From Bacteroidota bacterium (GTDB lineage Bacteria > Bacteroidota > Bacteroidia > Flavobacteriales > Weeksellaceae), in contig JAHIQD010000021.1 in NCBI GenBank assembly GCA_018902795.1, positions 82,582 to 146,581 of the forward strand: a DNA stretch of 64,000 nucleotides. The letters run 5' to 3'. Shown here in pieces: positions 7,892-17,120 of the stretch; within the stretch, counting starts at the first letter, position 1, and every line of letters begins with the position of its first letter. Both the position numbers and the translations under genes were made by a program. The notes below the pieces were generated by a model that saw only the letters and a program-made list of their open reading frames with translations, searched no databases and was not told the origin of the DNA.

Positions 7892-10816
7892 ATGAATGTG
7901 AAATTAAGAGTTTTAAGTATTGGAGCAATGTTTTTTGCCGCCCAAAACTTATCTGCGCAGAAGGACTCAGCAAAGACTCAGAATATTGAGGAGGTTGTTG
8001 TAGTAGCTTATGGAACGCAAAAAAAATCAACTTTAACGGGCTCCAATCTTCAGGTGGGGGCAAAAGAAATTGAAGATCGACCAATTTCAAATGCTTTACA
8101 GGCATTGGATGGTGCAGGTGCCGGTATTCAGATTGCTGCCGGATCCGGACAGCCGGGAGATGCTCCTACAATCCGTATCAGAGGTGCAGGCTCGTTCCTT
8201 GCAAGCAACTCGCCCCTGATTGTGGTTGACGGAATTCCTTTTCCAGGTGACCTAAGCTCCATCAACCCGAACGATATTGAAAGTCTGAATGTATTGAAAG
8301 ACGCGTCTTCCACATCACTTTACGGTTCGTCAGCGGCTAACGGAGTTATTCTTGTGACTACAAAAAAAGGAAAGAAGAATTCTTCACGCATTACCTTGAA
8401 TTCTAGTACAGGTATTATCAGCAGATTTGTTCCTGAGTATGATAAAGTAGGTACAGCGGATTACTATGCGCTTACCTGGGAGGCAATGAGAAACGGAAGA
8501 CTCCTAACTGCTGGACAGACTATGGCTACAGCAAATGCTTATGCGTCCGCAAATATGATCTCAGGAAATCTTAAAACGAACATCTATAACGTTCCGGATA
8601 ATCAATTGGTTGTAGACGGAGTTTTCAATCCAAATGCCCAGTTAAAATACAACGACTTCGATTGGGCTGGTGCCTTAATGGGCGTGGGTATGAGAAGTGA
8701 CCATAACCTGTCTTTTTCAGGTGGAACAGATAAAAGTACTTACTTTTCGTCTTTAAGCTATCTTAAGGAAGAAGGTTACGTTTTAAAATCCGATTTCGAA
8801 AGAATTGGCCTTCGTTTGAATGCTGATTCCCAAGTAAAATCGTGGCTGAAGTTAGGTACCAGTCTTAACGGTACGATTACCAGCGGTTCGTATGCGGTAG
8901 ACGGCGCTGCCAACAATGCAGCTTTTGTAAACCCTTTCCGTTGGACGCGTACTATGGGACCAATCTATAGCCCGTACAAACATGATCCGATTACAGGACA
9001 AAGAATGTATGATCTGAATGGTAATGTAATTTACGACGCAGGCGGTTCGCGTGGTTCAGATGCAGCTGCAGGGCGTAATGTTGTATGGGAAACCATGTTG
9101 AACGATGACACGACTAACACCTATAATCTACAAGGTAACGTGTATGCGGAGGCAAAGCTTTTACCGGAGTTGACTTTCCGTACAAACGCTGCTTACAACT
9201 TTAGAGGTACACTAAACAAAACTTATACAAACACTCAAATCGGGGATGCGATCGGTATCGGTGCAGCGTCAAGAACTTCGTATTTCAGAAGAGACTTTAC
9301 CTGGAACCAGACCTTAACTTACGCAAAAACTTTGGGAAATCACAGTTTCACAGTACTTGGTGGTCACGAAAATATCGATTACAAATACGATTATCTTTAT
9401 GGGTATAAGAGAAACCAAGTGGTAGATGAAATGTTTGAGTTTGGTAACTTTGTTGACAACACCACCCTTAACTCTTCATTTAACCGCCGAAGCAAAGAAG
9501 GATGGTTTGGTCGAGTGAATTATGATTTTAATGAAAAGTATCTTCTTGAAGGCTCCATCCGTTGGGACGGTTCATCACGTTTTGCTGACGATGTTAGATG
9601 GCAGTCGTTCTGGTCTGCTGGTGCCGGTTGGGTGATCTCCCGTGAGAACTTTATGAGCGGAATCGATAAGATTAATTTTTTAAAGTTAAGGGGTTCATAT
9701 GGTGAAGTAGGTAACGATGCTCTGGAATCCTGGTATGCGTACAAAACATTATACAGTTTCAACTACAATAACGGACAGGAACCTGGTGTTTTACTTACAA
9801 GAGTTTCGGATCCATTAATTAGCTGGGAAACCAAAGCACAGTCTGATGTTGCTTTAGAATTTGAATTATTCAACAGAAGAATAAAAGGTACCTTAGAATA
9901 TTACACGTCTGAAACCAGAGACCTGCTTTTTGCACCTAAGAAACCAATCAACGCAGGAATTCCGAATAACGAAATCGAAAGTAACATCGGTACTCTTGTC
10001 AACAAAGGGTACGAGATTACTCTATCGGCGGATGTTGTTAAAAACAAAAATGTTAAATGGAATATCACCGCTTTCGGTTCAAGCTACAAAAACGAAGTAA
10101 CCAAACTGGACGAGCCATTCATCAATGGTACGAAAAGAATTGCTCAGGGACAGGATCTTTATGCATTTTATCTAAGAACATGGGCAGGGGTTGATCCAGC
10201 TGACGGGCAAGGTTTATTTGTTTTAGACCCAACCAAATCTGTTCTTAATGCCACCGATGAAAGAACTGTGGAAGGACGTAAGGTAACTACGAACCAGAAT
10301 AAAGCGCTTCTTGAGTATCAGGGAACATCGATTCCGGATTTCTTCGGTAATGTAGCAACGACGGTCAATTTCCGCAACTGGGAACTTTCAGCTGCCATGA
10401 ACTATCAGTTTGGTGGGTTGATCTATGATACCAATTACGCGGCGATTATGACTTCCTATCCGCAAGGTGGAGCACTAAGTACAGACATCCTTAACAGATG
10501 GACGACGCCTGGACAAATAACCGATATCCCAGTTTTAAATTCATCGTATGTTACGGGGCCTGCCGCTGCGTCTTCAAGATGGCTGGTGGACGCCAGTTAT
10601 GTCATGCTGAGAAACGCAACCCTGGGCTATAATTTTAATAAAGACGTCATAAAATCAGTGGGTGTAAGCAGCCTTAAGCTTTTTGTAAGCGGGGAAAATC
10701 TTTGGATGACCAGCAAAAGAAAAGGACTGGAGCCTTATCAGTCTTTCAATGGTACTACTACGAACAGATATTCTCCTGCGAGAATTATTACATTCGGTTT
10801 AAACACAACTTTCTAA
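7892..10816 (+). CDS. SusC/RagA-family TonB-dependent transporter (susC-2)
   Basis: Second TonB-dependent importer of the cluster, 974 residues. The signal peptide (MNVKLRVLSIGAMFF, cut near LSAQ) is followed by the TonB-box-like IEEVVVVAYGTQKK. The plug contains LKDASSTSLYGSSAANGV, and the chain ends in a barrel terminus with C-terminal Phe (TFGLNTTF). As in susC-1 there is no N-terminal carboxypeptidase-like extension. The barrel sequence diverges clearly from susC-1 and susC-3, while leader and signal peptide are nearly shared, suggesting different substrates under similar expression control. Its susD starts 13 nt after the stop codon. Confidence 0.95.
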   Translation: MNVKLRVLSIGAMFFAAQNLSAQKDSAKTQNIEEVVVVAYGTQKKSTLTGSNLQVGAKEIEDRPISNALQALDGAGAGIQIAAGSGQPGDAPTIRIRGAGSFLASNSPLIVVDGIPFPGDLSSINPNDIESLNVLKDASSTSLYGSSAANGVILVTTKKGKKNSSRITLNSSTGIISRFVPEYDKVGTADYYALTWEAMRNGRLLTAGQTMATANAYASANMISGNLKTNIYNVPDNQLVVDGVFNPNAQLKYNDFDWAGALMGVGMRSDHNLSFSGGTDKSTYFSSLSYLKEEGYVLKSDFERIGLRLNADSQVKSWLKLGTSLNGTITSGSYAVDGAANNAAFVNPFRWTRTMGPIYSPYKHDPITGQRMYDLNGNVIYDAGGSRGSDAAAGRNVVWETMLNDDTTNTYNLQGNVYAEAKLLPELTFRTNAAYNFRGTLNKTYTNTQIGDAIGIGAASRTSYFRRDFTWNQTLTYAKTLGNHSFTVLGGHENIDYKYDYLYGYKRNQVVDEMFEFGNFVDNTTLNSSFNRRSKEGWFGRVNYDFNEKYLLEGSIRWDGSSRFADDVRWQSFWSAGAGWVISRENFMSGIDKINFLKLRGSYGEVGNDALESWYAYKTLYSFNYNNGQEPGVLLTRVSDPLISWETKAQSDVALEFELFNRRIKGTLEYYTSETRDLLFAPKKPINAGIPNNEIESNIGTLVNKGYEITLSADVVKNKNVKWNITAFGSSYKNEVTKLDEPFINGTKRIAQGQDLYAFYLRTWAGVDPADGQGLFVLDPTKSVLNATDERTVEGRKVTTNQNKALLEYQGTSIPDFFGNVATTVNFRNWELSAAMNYQFGGLIYDTNYAAIMTSYPQGGALSTDILNRWTTPGQITDIPVLNSSYVTGPAAASSRWLVDASYVMLRNATLGYNFNKDVIKSVGVSSLKLFVSGENLWMTSKRKGLEPYQSFNGTTTNRYSPARIITFGLNTTF

Positions 10817-10829
10817 AAATTTAATTAAA

Positions 10830-12341
10830 ATGAAAATTTTCAATAAAAAAACATTTTTTCTTGCGATTGCGTCGGTTGCTTTGACAGCCACAGTATCGTG
10901 TGAAAGAGATTACCTGAATACAGATCCTACAGACTCAGTAAGTGAGCAGACTGCCTACGAAACTGTAGATAAAATTAAAGTGGTTGTAAACGGTATGCAT
11001 AGAAATATGTACTACAGACAAAACGAAAGCCAGGGTCAGAACGGTGCAACCGGAATTATGATTTATATGGATGTGATGGGTGAAGACCTTATCTTTCCAG
11101 CCACAGGTCCTAACTGGTATATTAGTACGCTTAGATGGCTAGATAATGCTAATGCAAATTCCACAAACGTTTTTTATCCTTACGATTTCTATTATGGACA
11201 AATTCGTATTGCTAACGACGTTATCGCGAAAACCCCAGTCGCGCAAGGATTGCAGGCAGATAAAGAAAGAGTAATGGGTGAGGCTTATGCTTTCCGTGCT
11301 TTTTCTTACTATATGCTTACGCAGATCTATGCAAAAAGATACGTGCAGGGAGCTGCAAATACACAGCCTGGCGTTCCGATAAGACTGGATAATACTTACA
11401 ATGCAATTCCCCGTAATTCGGTTGATGAAGTATATTCGCAAATTAATTCCGACCTGCAGCAAGCCCTTTCATTGCTAAACGGAAAGATCCGAACAAATCC
11501 ATCACACTTCAATACAAGCGTGGTAAAAGGATTGATGGCAAGAGTGGCACTTACAACAGGTAAGTACGCCGAAGCAGCCACATACGCTAATGAAGCGAGA
11601 CAGGGTTTTGCGCTGATGAGTAACGCAGCGTACAAATCGGGCTTTAATTCTTATGGCAATAGTGAGTGGATGTGGGGTTACAAACCTATTGACGCTACTT
11701 CTGATTATTTCGGGAATTTCATGGCATACATGTCAAGAAATTACAACTCTTCACAAATCCGTCAGGCACCGAAAGTTGTAAATAAATTGTTGTTTGATAA
11801 GTTTGCGAGTACGGATGTTCGTACACAAGTGATCGATCCCTCAGGTGCTCATACTTCACTAAACTTGCCAAGTACTTATTTGCGTGTGCCATATACTAGC
11901 CAAAAGTTTCTTTCTGTCAACGCTGCCGGGACTGTTGATAACAATACCAGTCTGGGAGATATTCCTTTCATGAGATCTGCGGAAATGTATTTAATTGAAG
12001 CAGAGGCGTTAGCAAAAGATAATAAGGAGCTTCAGTCAAAAGTCGTTTTCACGGAATTTGAAAAAAACAGAAACCCTGCATACGTCACTTCTGTTAAAAC
12101 AGGTCAGGCGTATATCGATGAGATTCTTAACAGCAGAAGATTAGAACTTTGGGGTGAAGGATTCAGATTCCTGGACCTGAAACGTCTTAATTTACCGTTA
12201 GACAGAACGGGAACCAATTATGCACCTGTTGTAATCAATAACCTTATTACAGTTCCGGCAGGTGATAAGAGATGGACATGGTTGCTTCCTCAGGCAGAAA
12301 TAGATGCCTCAAAAGGATTGGTAACTCAAAATGATCTGTAA
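10830..12341 (+). CDS. SusD/RagB-family outer-membrane lipoprotein (susD-2)
   Basis: Partner of susC-2, 503 residues. The signal peptide ends in lipobox TVSC (Cys about 26), followed by ERDYLNTDP, a standard SusD N-terminus. The GEAYAFRAFSYYMLTQIY helix of the family is present in the N-terminal third, and the C-terminal part has DEILNSRRLELWGEG and FLDLKRL. It is expected to act on the cell surface as the substrate-capturing lid. Only 13 nt separate it from susC-2, which supports one transcript; a terminator follows. Confidence 0.94.
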   Translation: MKIFNKKTFFLAIASVALTATVSCERDYLNTDPTDSVSEQTAYETVDKIKVVVNGMHRNMYYRQNESQGQNGATGIMIYMDVMGEDLIFPATGPNWYISTLRWLDNANANSTNVFYPYDFYYGQIRIANDVIAKTPVAQGLQADKERVMGEAYAFRAFSYYMLTQIYAKRYVQGAANTQPGVPIRLDNTYNAIPRNSVDEVYSQINSDLQQALSLLNGKIRTNPSHFNTSVVKGLMARVALTTGKYAEAATYANEARQGFALMSNAAYKSGFNSYGNSEWMWGYKPIDATSDYFGNFMAYMSRNYNSSQIRQAPKVVNKLLFDKFASTDVRTQVIDPSGAHTSLNLPSTYLRVPYTSQKFLSVNAAGTVDNNTSLGDIPFMRSAEMYLIEAEALAKDNKELQSKVVFTEFEKNRNPAYVTSVKTGQAYIDEILNSRRLELWGEGFRFLDLKRLNLPLDRTGTNYAPVVINNLITVPAGDKRWTWLLPQAEIDASKGLVTQNDL

Positions 12342-12374
12342 TATTTAATCAGATTATCATTTAAATTTTTTAGT

Positions 12375-12407
12375 AACTGCATCAATTTTTTTTGATGCAG
12401 TTTTTTT
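12375..12407 (+). terminator. Terminator after susD-2
   Basis: AACTGCATCAA / TTGATGCAGTT stem with a T-rich loop and trailing T run. Confidence 0.9.
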
Positions 12408-12664
12408 GTGATCGAACGTAATTTGCAATTAATAATTCAATTTGAAGGTGTTTTTGTTAGCTATCTTTCAATTACAATGTTGGTTTTTGAATTGCTATAA
12501 ATATTTGTTTTTAACAGTGTTTATTCTGAATGTTTAATATATCATCTATTTCTATAACAAAACATCAATGTATTTCTTATAATTTGTTATTTTTAAAAAT
12601 TTACACTTGTATATGTTAAATTAAATTAACATATTTGCCCATTAAAATATTAAATAGTGTTAAT
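12408..12664. other. AT-rich intergenic region upstream of susC-3
   Basis: Apart from the susC-3 promoter at its 3' end I see no gene or structure in this stretch. Confidence 0.5.
12607..12637 (+). promoter_or_regulatory. susC-3 promoter with TGTTAA-N6-TTAACA dyad
   Basis: TTG (12607-12609), 20 nt, CATATTTG (12630-12637). The dyad arms are 12614-12619 and 12626-12631. The ATG at 12665 is 27 nt downstream, as at susC-1. Confidence 0.75.
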
Positions 12665-15508
12665 ATGAATGTAAAATTACGAGTTTTAAGTATTGGGGTA
12701 CTGTTCTTTGCGGGACATTCGCTAATGGCTCAAGCAAAAAAAGACACGGCTACAAAAACAAGAGACATTGAAGAAGTGGTAGTCTTAGGATCTTATGGTA
12801 TTAAAGAGTCTCAGGAACAGAAAGTAGGTTCCTATTCTTTAATTTCGTCAAAAGTTCTGGAAAAGCCGAACGCTGTTTCATTAGATTTAGCAATTGCCGG
12901 CCAGGCATCAGGTGTTGTCATTAATTCTAACAGTGGGCAGCCGGGCTCAAATGCACGGGTTTTGATTCGTGGTATCAGCAGTTTATCGGGTAATACTCAA
13001 CCATTATATATTGTAGACGGTGTTCCGGTGCTTACCGGTGATGCAGCGGGTATTGCAACCACTTCCAACGCGCTGGCCATGATAAATCCGGCGGATATTG
13101 AGTCTATTGAGATTTTGAAAGATGGAGTAACTACCTCTTTGTATGGATCCAGAGGTGCTGCAGGTGTTATTGTTATTAAAACGAAGTCCGGAAAGAAAGG
13201 TGGCAAATTTAGTTTTAACTCTGAGGTAGGAGCTGGAACTGAAGCGTATGAAAAGTATGACCTACTGGATGGACCCGGTATGGTGAAGCTTCTTACCCTC
13301 GGGTATGTCAACCAGGGCTTCAGCCAAGCAGCGGCAAGTGATAAAGCAAAATCCTTTTATAAATGGGATGGCGTTACTAATGAAAACTGGCAGAAAGCTA
13401 CCAGAAATTCAGCTCCTTCATACAACAGGAATACAATTAACTATTCCGGCGGTAATGAAGTTGCCAATATATATGCATCATTAGGTTATACAGACCAACA
13501 GGGTATTGCCAGAGATGCGGCATATAACAGGTTAAATGCCACTTTGAAAGGGACGTGGAAAATGTCAGATGTATTGACCGTACAAATGTCTAACATGTTA
13601 TCAAGAGCAAATCAAAAGGGACCGCTTGATTATGGATATTTTCAAAACCCAATCTTAGGTGCACGATTTATCAATGGGACACAGCCTATTTATAATCCCG
13701 ACGGCTCTTATAATTTAAGTTTAATCTCCGGAATCGGGACCGATTTTAATTTAGTGGGGATTCAGGATGTAAATAAGAGAAAATCAACTTTTACCAAGAT
13801 CTTATCCTCCTTAGGAGTGGATTATAATTTCGCAAAAAATTTCAGATTCTCGTCCAATATCGGTATTGATTACAATTATTATGACGAATTCGAATGGCAA
13901 AACCCTGATTTTGCTGATGGTGTGAATGCGCAGGACCCATTGGGAGATGGAAACGGTATAAAAACAGATTTCAGCTACTCTACATGGAACTGGTCCAATT
14001 TAGTTCACTATAGCGTAAAGTTAGGTGAAGATGACGATCATGACATTAATGTATCTGCAGGTGCTGAAGCTACAAATAGACAAGATAAGAATACTTTTGT
14101 CATCAGACAGGGTTATTTGTCAGGACACTGGGATCAGAATACTTTGGCCAATGCGGCTAATATCGCAGACGGTAATTCCGATTATACCGAATGGCATCTT
14201 ATAGGATATATCGCGAGAGCATCCTATGGGTATAGAAACTTATTTAATGTTACAGGCTCTTTCCGACGTGATGGATATTCCCATTTTGGGGACAATATTA
14301 AATACGGTAATTTCTGGGCTGCAGGTGCGAATGTAAATCTGCATAACTTTGGAAATATTTCAAACTGGTTCCAAAATTTTCAGGTACGGGGAAGTTATGG
14401 AGAAGTTGGAAATACAGGTGGAGATGCATTCCTCTACAGAAAATATAACCGTTTAACGCCAAACACTTATCTTGAAGAATCAGGAAACAGTATATCACCA
14501 GGGAATCAGGATTTAGGATGGGAGAATTCGAAAAAACTGAATTTCGGTGTAGATTTAGGCTTCAGCAATAACAGATACCGTATCTCTGTTGACTGGTATA
14601 AGAATAACGTTGTAAATCAGCTGACCAGTGATGTGCCGAACCCAGGTTCAACAGGATTCCCTACATTATTAGGTAACGCTGTATCTTCAGTTTCGAAAGG
14701 AATTGAAACTACACTAAGTGCTGATATTTTTAACACGGAAAATTTTAAATGGTCATTAACCGGAAATTATTCTTACAACGATTCCAAGATCACTAAATTA
14801 TTAAGCCCTTTTGTTGACAGATCTTTCGCGAAGCATTTTCTTGTAGATCATAATCCTACGGAATGGTACTTATATTCGTATGCAGGAGTGGACCATTCCA
14901 ATGGAGATGCGTTATGGTATAGTAACGAAGCACAAACCGAAACCACCAATAGTACTTCAAAGGCCCTGAGAATGATGACCGGTAAAAATGCATTACCAAC
15001 ACATACTGCGGGTTTAACCAATAATTTCACCTATAAAAATTTAACGCTTTCGTTCTTATTTACTTATATGGGAGATTACTATGTATATGATTTATGGCAG
15101 AGATACTTCAATAATGATGGACAGGATATTCAGGGGGTACAGTTTGCTGATGCTTTAAACAGCTGGACACCAGATAATCCAACTTCTGACCGACCTAAAT
15201 TTATTCCCGGTAATACTGCTACGAGACTGCATTCAACAAGATATCTTTATAAAGGAGATCACATAAGAATGAAAAGCTTGGAATTAGGCTACAGACTGCC
15301 AAAATCGATATTGGGCGAAAGTGGGCCAAAAGGACTTTATGTGTATGCCAGAGGTGTTAATCTTTGGACCTATGCATTTGATAAAAACCTGCCTTTCGAC
15401 CCTGAAGCGAATTCCAATACAATGGGAACTATCGGAGGAATGGGAGTATATGATCAAACCCAGCCAAATATGAAACAGTATCTATTTGGAATTACGATTG
15501 ATTTTTAA
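12665..15508 (+). CDS. SusC/RagA-family TonB-dependent transporter (susC-3)
   Basis: Third TonB-dependent importer. I start at the ATG at 12665 (MNVKLRVLSIGV) rather than the in-frame ATG at 12635, because the latter lies within the promoter -7 element and the chosen start aligns with the two sister genes; this gives 947 residues. The signal peptide ends near SLMAQ. A TonB-box-like IEEVVVLGSYG and a plug with ILKDGVTTSLYGSRGAAGV follow, and the barrel ends in FGITIDF. No carboxypeptidase-like extension is present. It is more diverged from the other two in plug and barrel. The paired susD begins 17 nt downstream. Confidence 0.95.
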   Translation: MNVKLRVLSIGVLFFAGHSLMAQAKKDTATKTRDIEEVVVLGSYGIKESQEQKVGSYSLISSKVLEKPNAVSLDLAIAGQASGVVINSNSGQPGSNARVLIRGISSLSGNTQPLYIVDGVPVLTGDAAGIATTSNALAMINPADIESIEILKDGVTTSLYGSRGAAGVIVIKTKSGKKGGKFSFNSEVGAGTEAYEKYDLLDGPGMVKLLTLGYVNQGFSQAAASDKAKSFYKWDGVTNENWQKATRNSAPSYNRNTINYSGGNEVANIYASLGYTDQQGIARDAAYNRLNATLKGTWKMSDVLTVQMSNMLSRANQKGPLDYGYFQNPILGARFINGTQPIYNPDGSYNLSLISGIGTDFNLVGIQDVNKRKSTFTKILSSLGVDYNFAKNFRFSSNIGIDYNYYDEFEWQNPDFADGVNAQDPLGDGNGIKTDFSYSTWNWSNLVHYSVKLGEDDDHDINVSAGAEATNRQDKNTFVIRQGYLSGHWDQNTLANAANIADGNSDYTEWHLIGYIARASYGYRNLFNVTGSFRRDGYSHFGDNIKYGNFWAAGANVNLHNFGNISNWFQNFQVRGSYGEVGNTGGDAFLYRKYNRLTPNTYLEESGNSISPGNQDLGWENSKKLNFGVDLGFSNNRYRISVDWYKNNVVNQLTSDVPNPGSTGFPTLLGNAVSSVSKGIETTLSADIFNTENFKWSLTGNYSYNDSKITKLLSPFVDRSFAKHFLVDHNPTEWYLYSYAGVDHSNGDALWYSNEAQTETTNSTSKALRMMTGKNALPTHTAGLTNNFTYKNLTLSFLFTYMGDYYVYDLWQRYFNNDGQDIQGVQFADALNSWTPDNPTSDRPKFIPGNTATRLHSTRYLYKGDHIRMKSLELGYRLPKSILGESGPKGLYVYARGVNLWTYAFDKNLPFDPEANSNTMGTIGGMGVYDQTQPNMKQYLFGITIDF

Positions 15509-15525
15509 CTAAATAAATTAGAAAA

Positions 15526-16950
15526 ATGAAATTCAAAAATATTTTTATTGCAACTACTGTTACAGTATCCGCATTAACTTCATGCTCGGACAGCTTCCTT
15601 ACCGATTTGCCGCCCAGCGCCACCATTATCACGCCTACAGGGGCTTTAAAAACGAAAACCGACCTTGCAGTTGCTGTTAACGGATTGTATGCCACGATGA
15701 ATTCTGCTGCTGCTTTTGGATCCAATCACCAAACTTACCAGGAGCTGACTGGTGATCTGGCATTTGTAGGTGCTGTGAATTCCGGCCGTTTTACCCAGAC
15801 AAACGGATGGGGCCACATCAGTCCGGCTGATGGTGTAAGCGACGGGTTATGGAACAGTCTTTATAATATCATCGCCAATGCGAATTTTATCTTAGGCTAC
15901 GAAGGCCAAATTCCTGAGGACGAAAACGGTACGGCGCCTGTTGCTGATCTATTTGCACATGCGCACGCAGTAAGAGCTTATAGTTATTCTGTGTTAATGG
16001 CGTATTTTGCACCTAATTATGGTGAAGGAGATCAGTCTCTCGGAGTTCCCTATCCCACTACTTTCGACATCACTCAGAAATTACCGAGATCTACCGTAAG
16101 TCAGGTATATAATGCAATTATCAACGATCTGAATATCGCCAATGCAAATTTTGACCCAGGCTTCAGTAGCGGTAAAAATAAGTTCAATTCAGAAGCATCA
16201 CAGTTGCTGACTGCAAGGGTTTATCTTTACATGAAGAATTATCCAATGGCAATTCAGTATGCAAACGAAGCTCTGAGCGGACCTACTCCTCTGCTTCCAA
16301 AAAATAAACTTTCGTCTTATTTTTTAGGTGACGATGACACCAACGAAACTTTATTTCAGATTTATGAATCACCCAACGTAAATATCGGTGCTAACGATGC
16401 CATTTCCGGAACGTGGTCATCCGCCGGAACTTATAAACAGAACTGGATGAGAAGAAGTTTTTGGGATACATTTCCGATTACTGACGTAAGAAAAACGTTC
16501 TGGTATACTTCAAGCGGTTTTGTAAACAATTTGACTGATACTCCAAAACCTATTGATGTGAGAAAATACACTTCGCCAGCTAAAGACGTCGTTCTGTTCA
16601 GAAAAACAGAAGCTGAATTTATTCTGTTCGAAGCCAACTACCATCAAAACCCCGCACAGGCTGCTGCAGGTTTACAAAACTGGGTAAGAGAATACAGAGA
16701 TGCCGCTTACACAGTTCCGGCTGTTTCCGGTCAGGCATTGCTGGATGAGATCTTAAGACAGAAAGGATTTGAGTTCTTTTTGGAAGGACACAGACTTACT
16801 GACCTTAAGAGAAATCATAAGAAAGTGGACAAAAGCGGGCAAAACGGTAATACATTTGTGGCGGAAGCTGACAATTATAAATTTGTTTGGCCAATACCAC
16901 TGTCTGAGATACAGACCAATCCCAATGTTGTTCAAAATCCTGGTTACTAA
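15526..16950 (+). CDS. SusD/RagB-family outer-membrane lipoprotein (susD-3)
   Basis: Partner of susC-3, 474 residues. The signal peptide ends in lipobox ALTSC (Cys about 20), followed by SDSFLTDLPPSATI. The AHAVRAYSYSVLMAYF helix and the C-terminal DEILRQKGFEFFLEGHRLTDLKR segment are the family signatures. The end of the protein, PIPLSEIQTNP, matches the usual SusD C-terminus. It is probably cotranscribed with susC-3 and is closed by a terminator. The substrate is unknown. Confidence 0.94.
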   Translation: MKFKNIFIATTVTVSALTSCSDSFLTDLPPSATIITPTGALKTKTDLAVAVNGLYATMNSAAAFGSNHQTYQELTGDLAFVGAVNSGRFTQTNGWGHISPADGVSDGLWNSLYNIIANANFILGYEGQIPEDENGTAPVADLFAHAHAVRAYSYSVLMAYFAPNYGEGDQSLGVPYPTTFDITQKLPRSTVSQVYNAIINDLNIANANFDPGFSSGKNKFNSEASQLLTARVYLYMKNYPMAIQYANEALSGPTPLLPKNKLSSYFLGDDDTNETLFQIYESPNVNIGANDAISGTWSSAGTYKQNWMRRSFWDTFPITDVRKTFWYTSSGFVNNLTDTPKPIDVRKYTSPAKDVVLFRKTEAEFILFEANYHQNPAQAAAGLQNWVREYRDAAYTVPAVSGQALLDEILRQKGFEFFLEGHRLTDLKRNHKKVDKSGQNGNTFVAEADNYKFVWPIPLSEIQTNPNVVQNPGY

Positions 16951-16970
16951 AATCAGTTATCCAGATATAA

Positions 16971-17003
16971 AAAAAACCCTGCTTTTCTGCAGGGTTTTTT
17001 ATT
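16971..17003 (+). terminator. Terminator after susD-3
   Basis: CCCTGC / GCAGGG stem flanked by A and T runs, 20 nt after the susD-3 stop codon. Confidence 0.9.
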
Positions 17004-17016
17004 TCCCCATATTTCT

Positions 17017-17024
17017 TACATTTG
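17017..17024 (+). promoter_or_regulatory. -7 element TACATTTG upstream of porin gene
   Basis: Exact match to TAnnTTTG, about 97 nt before the start codon at 17121. No clear TTG lies at the right distance upstream, so this is moderate evidence only. Confidence 0.45.
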
Positions 17025-17120
17025 TAGTCGAAAGTAAAAATGAGACGCCGGAGGAATTTTTTAGACCATGAAAAATCACTGGCGTGCCATCTGAACTAAA
17101 TAAAAAACAAATACGAACGG

